From: an uncultured Latescibacterota bacterium
Lineage (GTDB): Bacteria; Latescibacterota; UBA2968
Direction of reading: 5' to 3'
Length of the DNA stretch: 64,000 nt
Assembly (NCBI GenBank): GCA_958295785.1
Contig: OY282377.1
Location: 5,086,896 to 5,150,895, forward strand
In this document: piece by piece, positions 42,731-51,008 of the stretch
Position numbering within the stretch: the first letter of the stretch is position 1
Layout of the letters: each line of letters opens with the position of its first letter
Made by a program: the position numbers and the translations under genes
The notes under the pieces: model-generated
Seen by the model: only the letters and a program-made list of their open reading frames with translations
Told to the model about the DNA's origin: nothing
Databases searched by the model: none

Positions 42731-43672
42731 TCACAGCAGCGCGTATTGTCCCATGCCAAAGCTGGTCCACTTGCCCACATGCACGGGCATGCCCAAGGCC
42801 AGCAGCAGGTGGAATCGCTCGAGGTCGCCTTCAAACGCCACATCTCCCGTAAAACCGCTTATCTGCATGCGGCGGTTCTTGCGGTTTGAATACCGTTCCC
42901 ATGTGCGCCAGGTCAAATTGTGATCCGCAGTTTGCACGCCTTTTGCATGTGCAATCCAGTCGCCGTAATTCAAATCCGGCGGCCCATCGCCGTGAAATGC
43001 GGACAGCGCAGAATACCGCCGCAACAGCGTGCGGATCAACACGGAAAAATTCAATCCCCGTTGCAACACGCGGTCCGCTTTGAGTTGTGTGGGGGTGAAA
43101 AAGGAAAGACGCACCCGTGACCCCATCGGACGAGGCATCACATCTATGGCACGCAGGCGCGGCACATCGCGTTGCAACATCTCGCTTTGCCCATCGTAAA
43201 CCGACTGCCACGATCCATCGGCATCTAGCGCCTCGCCCAAAATCAAATCGCACTTGCCGCGCCCGCGCCCAACGCCGGTTTCCCCCAAACGCTGAAACGC
43301 ATAGATAAAATACGGCACGTAATCCAACGCCTTGCCAATCAGCGTCAAACCGATGGCAAATCCATCGCCGGGCGCGTAATCGGTCTTGGTCTCCAGCGGC
43401 GGTTCGATCACATAGGGATGCGGCGCGTTCTGATAGCCGCGAAAAATGCCTTGTGCATTATCCACAGGGGTATCAAATATGTATGGATACACGCATTGCG
43501 CCCGAACCAAACACCGCGCACAATCCCCGTGTTGCACAATGCACACCGCCCGCTTAAACGCAATGCCAAAAGCCCCTCGAAATGTCGATCCCTTATACGG
43601 CGGCAGGCGCAATTGTTGCCGCGCCTGAAAGTGCAATCGCATCTGCGCGAAGTCCAAGTCGAATTTGAACAT
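42731..43672 (-). CDS. cas6: Cas6-type CRISPR RNA endonuclease (RAMP), copy A
   Basis: 313 aa; ATG 43672 after AAAGGAGATATTG. The N-terminus RLPPYKGSTFRGAFGIAFKR and the CARCLVRAQCVYPYIFDTP cysteine cluster are typical of the PF10040-like Cas6 group. The C-terminal glycine-rich loop is GMPVHVGKWTSFGMGQY. Such enzymes cut CRISPR precursor RNA. There is no CRISPR array and no other cas gene in the window, so this is a solitary cas6 or a repurposed RAMP nuclease. It is divergent from cbiX and duplicated at 51795-52736. Confidence 0.85.
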   Translation of the reverse strand: MFKFDLDFAQMRLHFQARQQLRLPPYKGSTFRGAFGIAFKRAVCIVQHGDCARCLVRAQCVYPYIFDTPVDNAQGIFRGYQNAPHPYVIEPPLETKTDYAPGDGFAIGLTLIGKALDYVPYFIYAFQRLGETGVGRGRGKCDLILGEALDADGSWQSVYDGQSEMLQRDVPRLRAIDVMPRPMGSRVRLSFFTPTQLKADRVLQRGLNFSVLIRTLLRRYSALSAFHGDGPPDLNYGDWIAHAKGVQTADHNLTWRTWERYSNRKNRRMQISGFTGDVAFEGDLERFHLLLALGMPVHVGKWTSFGMGQYALL

Positions 43673-43849
43673 CAATATCTCCTTTGGCCTTGCTGGACGG
43701 TCATGTTGCGACCCATATTAAACGCGCCGGTGTTCAAACTGTTATCCTCAACTCGCCTGAAGAAGTTGCCCTTGAAAGCATGTCGGTTCTGCGGTATCAT
43801 AAATCTGTTCAACAGCCACTCGCAGTCAGCCCTATTTCATACATTCGCT

Positions 43850-44209
43850 ATGCGTACCGCGCTCCTCATTGTCGATCACGGCTCTAGACGTGAAGAAGCC
43901 AATCAAATGCTTCACCGCGTTGCCGGCATCCTGCGCCAAAAACGCCCCCAACTCATCGTTCAAATCGCGCACATGGAACTGGCCGAACCGACGATCAGGC
44001 AGGGCATTGAGGCATGCGTGCATGAGGGCGCGACTGAAATCGTGGTTCACCCCTATATGCTCTCGCCCGGACGCCACGCCACCCAAGACATCCCGCGCAT
44101 GGCAACAGAAGCAGCGGCCGCATATCCCGCTGTCACCATCCGCGTCACCGCGCCCCTTGGCCTGCACGAGAAACTCGGCGAAGTCATTCTCCAACGCGCT
44201 GGTTTGTAA
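43850..44209 (+). CDS. cbiX: short CbiX-type sirohydrochlorin chelatase, copy A
   Basis: 119 aa; ATG 43850 without a clear ribosome site. Small single-domain CbiX form: H10 in LLIVDHGSRREEAN and H67 in VVHPYMLSPGRH are the metal-binding pair. Known role: inserts cobalt (or iron/nickel) into sirohydrochlorin for B12 or siroheme. No other cobalamin gene is nearby. It is transcribed divergently from cas6 and duplicated with it at 53371. The second copy differs by Pro to Leu in AAAAYPAVTI. Confidence 0.88.
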   Translation: MRTALLIVDHGSRREEANQMLHRVAGILRQKRPQLIVQIAHMELAEPTIRQGIEACVHEGATEIVVHPYMLSPGRHATQDIPRMATEAAAAYPAVTIRVTAPLGLHEKLGEVILQRAGL

Positions 44210-44269
44210 AAAAGTGAGAGGGAGAAGCAACCACAGATGAACGCAGATGAAAGGCTAGTGAGATTGTAA

Positions 44270-44738
44270 TACCAATTTGCTCTCAAGTTGTCCGTATCCT
44301 GCCTCCCATCAGGTATGAATGAGGAATGAGGAACAGACGTTCCGTAGAGATCATGCGTTGCTCGTCTCAAGCGTTTGGTTCTGCCCCCTCGTTTGTTGCC
44401 TTTGATGCGTTGGCTACGCCTGTGCCTACGGCGTGCGGCGACCTACTTTTTTTCAAAAGCAAAAAAAGTAGGCAAAAAATGCCGCTCTCAAACGCCGAGA
44501 GGCTGGCACAGCGCAAAACGCTTTTGTAACAGAACGACATGCGTTGGCCTGCAAGGTGGGTTGCAAGATGAATGTTCGTTGCGAGACGGCCTTGCGCGCT
44601 GTGCGTGATGGTTTTGTCTGATGGTCTTTTGGGAGGGCATTTTTTTAATGGCTTTTCTGAATGACTGGATAATGTCAAGGGAATCATTTGCGGGTCGCAT
44701 ATCGCATCACATTAGGTCAACAGAAAATCAAATTGGTA
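44270..44738. repeat. 454-bp-type MITE-like repeat, copy c (complete, 469 bp)
   Basis: Perfect 10-bp ends TACCAATTTG and CAAATTGGTA, target duplication TAA (44267-44269 and 44739-44741). The internal hairpin CCTACTTTTTTT / AAAAAAAGTAGG is fully paired. It is followed without a gap by the 75-bp MITE. Confidence 0.9.
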
Positions 44739-44741
44739 TAA

Positions 44742-44816
44742 GACGCTGTCTTAAAACGAAAGATGGCCCCTCCCCGCAACGAGGGGGGTAGGTTCCGATA
44801 ATTTTAAGACAGCCTC
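44742..44816. repeat. 75-bp MITE
   Basis: Ends GACGCTGTCTTAAAA and the inverted TTTTAAGACAGCCTC (14 of 15 match), flanked by TAA on both sides. Half copies are at 19442 and 28901. Confidence 0.85.
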
Positions 44817-44819
44817 TAA

Positions 44820-45745
44820 GAAGCCCTAACATAAAGAAATCAAGCGTCTGAAACAGATGAGTGAACAGCCGATGGACAGGAACGCCTCATGGATGTCCGC
44901 TCTCCGTTCGTCGCGCACCCGCAGTCTGCGGAACTGCCGGAGCCAGGCCAGCGTCCGCTCAACGACCCACCGGTACACGCCCAGCCCGCTACCATGCTTG
45001 CACCCCGTCGGGCGATCACCGACGAGATGTGGCGCGCACGCAGCGCCTTCCGGCACGCCTTCAAGTCATAGGCACGGTCCGCATACAGCCGTTGGGGTCT
45101 GCGACGCGGACGACCGCGCTTGCCCCTAACTGCGGGCACAGCGTCCACCCATGGCAACCATTGCGTCACATCATGCCGGTTCGCCCCGGTCACAATCGCG
45201 GCCAGAGGCAGCCCGTTGGCATCGGTGATCCCATGATGCTTACGCCCGGGCTTGCGGCGGTCTGTGGGATTGGGGCCGGGTTTTTTTTCCGCCCCCCACC
45301 GCACGCAGGGAGGCACTGTCCACACAGGCGCGAGACCCCTCCAGGCCATCGGCCTCTCGCAGTTTGGACAACAGCAGATGATGAAGCCGCTCCCACACGC
45401 CTGCGTCATGCCATGCCTTCAGACGACGCCAGCAGGTCATCCCGGAACCCCACCCCATCTCTTGGGGCAACTGATCCCACGGGATGCCGCTCTTCAGGAC
45501 GAATAGAATGCCGGTCAACGCCTTGCGGTCGTCAATGCGCTTACGGCCGGGGTAGCGGAATCGTCTCGGCTTGGGAACCGGCAAAAGGGGTTGGACCTTT
45601 TCCCAGAGCGCATCACTCACCCATGGTTTGGACATTTGTCCCTCCTCGCCCGGTTGCAGATGCCGGGCATGGACGTTGTAAGGGTTGGGCTGAGAAGAAA
45701 AGCGGCCTCTCACAAATCCATGTCAACGCTTTTTGTTAGGGACTC
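44820..45745 (-). mobile_element. IS5-family insertion sequence (926 bp)
   Basis: Ends GAAGCCCTAACA and TGTTAGGGACTC (10 of 12 match as inverted repeats), flanked by TAA at 44817-44819 and 45746-45748. It carries a decayed transposase. The 112-bp MITEs at 3635 and 5046 are internal-deletion relatives. Confidence 0.9.
44826..45635 (-). pseudogene. IS5-family (IS427-like) transposase, frameshifted
   Basis: Start ATG 45635 after GAGGAGGGACAA. Frame 1 (MSKPWVSDALWEKVQPLLP) ends soon after SRACVDSASLRAV. At a run of eight A (45284-45291) the second frame takes over with KKPGPNPTDRRKPGRKHH and LYADRAYD. Near 45010 a further frame change is needed to reach VYRWVVERTLAWLRQFRRLR, which holds the catalytic Glu. 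The A8 site may be programmed slippage, as in many IS427 elements, but the second change looks like damage. Confidence 0.82.
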
Positions 45746-45746
45746 T

Positions 45747-46094
45747 AAATGCGCGATCTGTGATTTTGATGTGAAATTGGGCCTCAATCCCATCGCGTTA
45801 GAAGCCGCGCATATCAAATGGAAAGCATACGGTGGACCTGATGAAGAAGTCAATGGATTGGCTCTCTGCGTGTTACACCACAAGTTATTTGACCGCGGGG
45901 CTTTCACGTTGTCCAAGCAGTTAGAAATACTGGTATCGGATAATGCACACGGTTCAGTAGGCTTTCAAGAATGGCTGATGCGGTTCCATGGCAAAAGAAT
46001 CAATTTCCCGCAAAGGCAGTCGTATTATCCACAGGGAGCTTTCATTGGCTGGCACGTCAAAGAGGTTTTTCAAGGGGATTATCGAGAGTTGTAA
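45747..46094 (+). pseudogene. C-terminal fragment of an McrA-type phosphorothioate-dependent restriction enzyme
   Basis: Open frame from the IS5 edge: KCAICDFDVKLGLNPIALEA then AHIKWKAYGGPDEEVNGLAL and CVLHHKLFDRGAFTL, an HNH zinc-finger nuclease core. It ends with the typical GWHVKEVFQGDYREL tail. Family members (ScoMcrA/SprMcrA-like) also have an N-terminal sulfur-binding domain, which is missing here. A second, shorter remnant is at 38922. With the DndB-like gene it hints at past interplay with DNA phosphorothioation. Confidence 0.85.
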
Positions 46095-46933
46095 TCCATC
46101 TATCCAGTTGATCGGACACTTGAAAACCAAAAGAGGAATCGCCAGCTAACGGTTGTCCGAAAATTTTGAGGTTGCTCAACCAATACCAAGGCTATCTTCA
46201 TTTCTGTTGTTCGGCAATTTCAGCAACAGGACGGATTGGCGAATTAGAAGTCACAAAACGATATAACTCGCCAAAGGAGGTGTATATGGTTCATTGGATT
46301 TCCAGCCCGCATCCTATTTCCGACATTCGAGACTGGAGCAAAGCCAATCGTCTCGAACTTCAACCAGATTTTCAAAGACGCGCAGTGTGGTCTGCGTCTG
46401 CCCGCATCATGTTGATGGATACTATCCTGCGTCGTATCCCAATGCCCAAGATTTTTTTGGCTAATACTGTTCGTGACGGTTCTACGTATCGCGTCGTTAT
46501 TGACGGTCAACAGCGTATTTCAGCAATTCTCGATTTTCTTCGAGATGGCTTCGCGTTAAATCATCCGTTCACGGGAAAAAACAAAGGCAAAACGTTTTCA
46601 GAATTAGACCCCGAAACACAGGACAGTTTTTTGAGCTACCAAATTGATTTTAATGAGGCAGTAAAACCGACAGACGAGCAAGTGCGTAAAGTATATGCTC
46701 GCGTAAATAAGTACACCGTGCCGCTTACAAAACAAGAACTGAGACGAGCCGATTTTCCCGGCGACTTTCTCAAGGTCTCGGAAGAACTCGCCGTGAACGA
46801 CTATTTTGACGAAATAGGTATTTTCACGCCAGCTACGCGACGTAAATACGGCGATGTCGAGTACGTATCAGAATTATTAGCAGCTATGATTGGTGGCATA
46901 CAAAACAAAAAAACATCTCTCGACGATTTCTAT

Positions 46934-48025
46934 TAGGACTTACGCATGCTAAGTTAAAAAAGGGTGCAATTCCGTAAAATTTATCACTTTGAGGAGGTGT
47001 CAATGCGCCAACCGACGCGTTTGGATTACTGTCAGTATCTGCTTAGCAGTCCCCTCAACTATACCCTGACCCATTTCGCCGACCATAGCGAAGGGTTCAG
47101 TCATGATATGATCAACCGCTATCTCGCTGGTGATCGTATCCCACCCCGCTTGGTGTGGGAACACGTCAAAGACCACATCGCGCTGACGCCCAAAGGCTAT
47201 GTGATCTTTGATGACACGGTTTTAGACAAGCGACACGCGCGCAAGATCGCGTTAGTGCGTCGTCAATATAGCGGCAACGCCCAAGGCGTCATCAATGGCA
47301 TTGGGGTGGTCACATGTGTCTCTGTCCATCCGCAACAGGATCGGTTCTGGCTGATTGACTATCGGATTTATGATCCGCAAGGCGATGGCAAAACCAAATT
47401 GGATCATCTCAAGGACATGCTCTCTGGGTTGGTCTATCAGAAGGACCTTCCTTTTACCGGGGTCTTGATGGACAGTTGGTATGCGACCAAAACGGTCATG
47501 CTACACATAGAGCAGATGCAAAAAACCTATTATTGTCCTCTCAAGACAAACCGGCGCGTGGACGATTCGGCAGGCACAATCCCCTACCAGCGCGTAGATA
47601 GCTTAACTTGGACGAAAGCGCAACGCAAACAAGGCAAGTCCATTAAAATCAGAGGGTTTCCCAAAGACCACAAAGTGAAATTATTCCGGGTGGCGTCTTC
47701 TGCCAGACGCACGGCGTATGTCGTAACCAACGACCATGCTCAAAACGATTCTTCAGTGGTACAACAGGTGTGTCACCAAAGATGGAAAATTGAGCAATTT
47801 CACCGCGAAGTCAAACAAGTGACCGGGCTTGAAAAGTGTCAATGTCGATTGGCACGCATTGTACGAAATCATATTGGGTGTGCGATGTTAGTTTGGATTC
47901 GACTTGAGCAAGTGGCCTATCAAACAGGACAAACCATTTATCAAGTCAAATACCGGGGGGTGGCTGACTTCTTGAGACAACAACTCAAAGCACCTGATAT
48001 TCCAATGGTGATTGCGTAAGTCCTA
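46934..48025 (+). mobile_element. IS701-like insertion sequence, copy C (1092 bp)
   Basis: Identical end sequences to copy A; target duplication TCTAT at 46929-46933 and 48026-48030. It inserted in the sense direction within the DUF262 gene. Confidence 0.95.
47003..48019 (+). CDS. IS701/IS4-like DDE transposase, copy C
   Basis: 338 aa; ATG 47003 follows GAGGAGGTGTCA. It differs from copy A by only a few residues (for example SVHPQQD for YVNPQQD, TKAQRKQ for TQADRKQ). The three acidic catalytic positions (VIFDDT, VLMDSWYA, WKIEQFHRE) are intact. Probably active, and the likely source of recent mobility of this family in the window. Confidence 0.93.
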   Translation: MRQPTRLDYCQYLLSSPLNYTLTHFADHSEGFSHDMINRYLAGDRIPPRLVWEHVKDHIALTPKGYVIFDDTVLDKRHARKIALVRRQYSGNAQGVINGIGVVTCVSVHPQQDRFWLIDYRIYDPQGDGKTKLDHLKDMLSGLVYQKDLPFTGVLMDSWYATKTVMLHIEQMQKTYYCPLKTNRRVDDSAGTIPYQRVDSLTWTKAQRKQGKSIKIRGFPKDHKVKLFRVASSARRTAYVVTNDHAQNDSSVVQQVCHQRWKIEQFHREVKQVTGLEKCQCRLARIVRNHIGCAMLVWIRLEQVAYQTGQTIYQVKYRGVADFLRQQLKAPDIPMVIA

Positions 48026-48658
48026 TCTATATCAAATATTCAAACTGGAATGCTGGTGACAAAAAAGAAGTTGAGACAAGATTTCTCAGCGTCTTGCAAG
48101 AGTTGAGGGTTCTATTCTCGGATGGCGACATTGAGATTTCGAGAAGCAGGTTTCGGCAGAAAGCGGACTTTTACACTTTGTTTTTCGTGATAGACGAGTT
48201 CGTAGCGCAAGGGCTAACCGTTAAACATAAGGATATAAAGCCTTTACAAGAGGACTTGATGATTTTGCATCAGACTATCCGTCCAGAGTCCGATGTGGAA
48301 ATTTGTAGCGAGTACGCGATCAAATGCGTATCGCAAGCAAACTCTGCATCGAGCCGCCGATGGCGCCATCGTTTTCTCAAGTCGATATTGGTAGGAACTT
48401 ATGTCGGTAAATCACGGGCGCATGTTGACCCTCAAATATTCGAAGGACGCGCTCAGGCGATCTATAGATTGCAGGAGGGGCGTAGCGAGGGTGACGTATA
48501 TTGTCCAGCTTGCGCTAAAGAAATTTCCGGAGATTTTACCGACTGCTTATTGGCATGGCCCCAATCTGCGACCGTGAATCAAATCGCTAATGCAGATTGG
48601 ATACACCGTTCATGCGTTGAGAATCGAGATGACTGGCTAATTTTGGAGCGTCCTAACG

Positions 48659-49528
48659 ATGAGTAGCCAACTCTATTTTGATCCGGAGCATTTACGCCGA
48701 GGTAACTTTTTCAACTTGAAAAGCGAAATTCGGACTGAAGAGGGATATCCCTACGAGATTGAAGACTGGATTGGCCGGGGGGGAAACGCAACGGTATTCA
48801 GCGGCCGACAGCGCAGCACAGGTGAAGAATGTGCAATTAAATTCCTTATGAATACGGGATGGAGAAATACCAAACGGTTCCTGCGAGAAGTAAAGTTGCT
48901 CAAATCGATGTCCGGAGATCACATTACGCGATATCATGGCACTGGTCGAGTTACCGTCAGGCATCACAAGGGTTCAAGAGATAATCAGTTGCCCTTCGTG
49001 ATAATGGAATTGGCTGATAGCAATTTGCAGGACGTGATGCGCGAGGAAGGGCCGATGAGTTACGAGCGATATGCCGGCCAATTTCGCGGTCTTGCAGGTG
49101 CGTTGGCCTCCTTGCATGAGCGGGCAGTGCATCGGGATATTAAACCAGAAAATATTTTGGTTGCAGGCGAACGATGGCTCCTAAGCGATTATGGGCTTTG
49201 TACTTTTGTCAATCCGGATGAAGAAGATTTGACGCCCGAAGGGCAGAATGTTGGGCCGAAATTTTGGCTTTCTCCAGAAGCTCACAATCGACGACTGGGG
49301 TGCAATGATGAAATTAGCGCGGCATCTGATGTGTTTCAAATGGGTGCCATTTTTTGGTACGTGGTGACCGGCCGCCAGCCTGTTGGCATTGTTACAGAAG
49401 ACGACTGGCTAGGAGGCCCCGAGAAACTTTTTTGTTTGCTACATCGTTCGCTCTATCATGACTTTGAGAAACGACCACAGAATGGAATCGAGTTTTTAAC
49501 AGATTTGGCGGATGCACTGAGTCAGTAG
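48659..49528 (+). CDS. eukaryotic-like Ser/Thr protein kinase paired with DUF262
   Basis: 289 aa; its ATG overlaps the DUF262 stop by 8 nt (translational coupling). All kinase landmarks are present: glycine loop IGRGGNATVFSG (38-49), K61 in ECAIKFL, E77 in FLREVK, catalytic loop VHRDIKPEN with D160, a DYG instead of DFG at 177-179, SPE at 205-207 and D224 in ASDVFQMG. There is no transmembrane helix or extracellular sensor domain, so the kinase is soluble and compact. The natural partner or substrate is likely the upstream DUF262 protein. A hairpin terminator lies at 49611. Confidence 0.9.
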   Translation: MSSQLYFDPEHLRRGNFFNLKSEIRTEEGYPYEIEDWIGRGGNATVFSGRQRSTGEECAIKFLMNTGWRNTKRFLREVKLLKSMSGDHITRYHGTGRVTVRHHKGSRDNQLPFVIMELADSNLQDVMREEGPMSYERYAGQFRGLAGALASLHERAVHRDIKPENILVAGERWLLSDYGLCTFVNPDEEDLTPEGQNVGPKFWLSPEAHNRRLGCNDEISAASDVFQMGAIFWYVVTGRQPVGIVTEDDWLGGPEKLFCLLHRSLYHDFEKRPQNGIEFLTDLADALSQ

Positions 49529-49610
49529 GTAGCGTTTATCCAACCCATTTTTTTAACCCAGACAAATTTTTGCCTAATCTCAAAGATCGTGAATACTCAA
49601 GCAAATGAAT

Positions 49611-49636
49611 AAGCCCGGTGACGTCTATCGGGCTTT
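49611..49636. terminator. hairpin terminator after the kinase gene
   Basis: AAGCCCG and CGGGCTTTT around a longer loop. The 20 bases after it (GGTTTGTGGTCGAAGGGAT) match the flanks of the terminators at 42621 and 51685, so a short piece of the cas6-module spacer is present here too. Confidence 0.75.
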
Positions 49637-49787
49637 TGGTTTGTGGTCGAAGGGATTGGAGATGATATTGCTTGTCCACGGGCATCCTACGATGTTTGTT
49701 GCGTTTTGCAAAGGCGCGTGCGACATTGCCGCGACTATCGAATGCGACAGGTGCTGACAGCGCGAGCGCGTTGAACGAGGAATAAAT

Positions 49788-51008
49788 ATGTTATTTCACA
49801 GACTGAAGTTTTCGGGGCTTTTGTCCTTTGGGCCAGAGGGGATCGACTTGCCGATGCAACCGCTGAATGTCCTGATCGGCCCAAACGGTTCGGGCAAATC
49901 CAATTTGCTCGAGGCGATCTCGTTGTTCCACGCTGCGCCGCGCAGCATCTTGGAACCCATCTCGCGCATGGGCGGCATGCGCGAGTGGCTGTGGAAAGGC
50001 CCTGATGCGCCGAATGCGATCACCATGGAGGCGATGGTCGACTTCCCATTGGGCGGCATGTTGCGGCATGCATTGACCCTGTCTGACTTTATCGGTCACC
50101 TCAAGGTGGTTGACGAACGCGTCGAACCCACCGAAGCGCGTGCTGACGAGTGGTTATCCTACTATCGCCCTCCTCAAGACAAGCGCGTGGCATTAAAAAT
50201 GGATACAGAGATTCCAAAATTAGAGATTCCAGGGGTGGCACAGTTAGAATCGGAGAAGCACGGGGTCAACGTGCGCCCGGGTGCTGTTGAGTTCGCGGAC
50301 TGGTTTCAACCGGAAGAATCCCTACTCGCCCATGTTGCCGCTCCGAACTATTGGGCACTTTGGTATCTGAAGCGGCAGTACACGCGCATTCGTCTTTACC
50401 GGAACTGGTCGTTCGGGCCTGGCGCGAATTTACGCCAACCATGCAATGCACACGCCCGCAGCGATTTTCTGGATGAGGGCGCGGAGAACTTGCCGCTCGT
50501 GTTATCCCAGTTGCACGGAATGCACAAGAGAAAGCTCCTAAGCGCGTTGGGCAAGCTATTCGATGGGATTGTCGATGTGCAATGTCCCGTGACGGGCGGC
50601 ACAGTGGCGTTGTTTTTGGAAGAAGAAGGTGACCGTTCAATTCCCGCCACCCGTCTCTCGGATGGGACGCTGCGTTACTTGAGTCTGTTGGCGGTCTTGT
50701 TGCATCCCGAGCCGCCGCCTTTGATCTGTATCGAAGAGCCGGAATTGGGGCTACACCCCGATTTGCTACCCACCTTGAGCGACTTGATGTGCGAAGCGTC
50801 AAAGCGCAGTCAAGTGATCGTTACGACGCATTCCGATGTGCTTGTAGATACGCTGACAGACAAGCCTGAGAGCGTTGTGATCTGCGAAAAGCACGATGGA
50901 CAGACCGAGATGCGACGTCTCGAAAAGAACGATCTGGCGAAGTGGCTGGAGAAATACAGACTCGGCGATCTTTGGACTTCGGGTGAGTTGGGAGGCAATC
51001 GGTGGTAA
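49788..51008 (+). CDS. AAA/ABC-type ATPase of the AAA15/AAA21 group (PARIS AriA-like)
   Basis: 406 aa; ATG 49788 after GAGGAATAAAT. Walker A GPNGSGKS at 31-38, then an insertion-rich middle, an ABC-like signature RLSDGTLRYLSLLAVL, Walker B ICIEEPELGLHP and the switch His in VIVTTHSDVL. This is the RecF/OLD-like ATPase form used in defence pairs with TOPRIM partners (OLD, PARIS). The next gene overlaps by 7 nt. Function inferred: ATP-loaded sensor that holds or releases the DUF4276 effector. Confidence 0.85.
   Translation: MLFHRLKFSGLLSFGPEGIDLPMQPLNVLIGPNGSGKSNLLEAISLFHAAPRSILEPISRMGGMREWLWKGPDAPNAITMEAMVDFPLGGMLRHALTLSDFIGHLKVVDERVEPTEARADEWLSYYRPPQDKRVALKMDTEIPKLEIPGVAQLESEKHGVNVRPGAVEFADWFQPEESLLAHVAAPNYWALWYLKRQYTRIRLYRNWSFGPGANLRQPCNAHARSDFLDEGAENLPLVLSQLHGMHKRKLLSALGKLFDGIVDVQCPVTGGTVALFLEEEGDRSIPATRLSDGTLRYLSLLAVLLHPEPPPLICIEEPELGLHPDLLPTLSDLMCEASKRSQVIVTTHSDVLVDTLTDKPESVVICEKHDGQTEMRRLEKNDLAKWLEKYRLGDLWTSGELGGNRW

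Larger units (their letters stand above)
42514..44231. repeat. 1.7-kb direct repeat, copy A (cas6/cbiX module)
   Basis: Runs from the last codons of the DGQHR gene through the terminator, cas6 and cbiX to GAGAAGCAACCAC. It recurs at 51624-53752 in the same orientation with only a handful of substitutions, one small deletion at the left end and one MITE insertion. Copy A is probably the original because it contains the whole 3' end of the DGQHR gene. Confidence 0.92.
46286..48666 (+). pseudogene. DUF262 (GmrS/ParB-like NTPase) protein, split by an IS
   Basis: The ATG at 46286 has AAAGGAGG 5 nt upstream. Bases 46286-46933 encode the DUF262 N-domain with LELQPDFQRRAVWS and the nucleotide-site motif VIDGQQRISAI (D73-R77). 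The rest resumes at 48031. Removing the 1092-bp IS and one TCTAT duplication gives DDFYIKYSNWNAGDKKEV in frame, a 427-aa protein. The second half is the DUF262 helical tail (KADFYTLFFVIDEF, SSRRWRHRFLKSIL) plus a zinc-ribbon-like end, CPACAKE...HRSC. It has no DUF1524 nuclease domain. It overlaps the kinase gene by 8 nt. Confidence 0.88.

Noticed and set aside
44375-44608. Arg-rich frame repeated in each 454-bp repeat as a small protein gene
   Set aside because: The frame is not kept among copies, has no ribosome site and spans the hairpin; non-coding mobile repeat is simpler.
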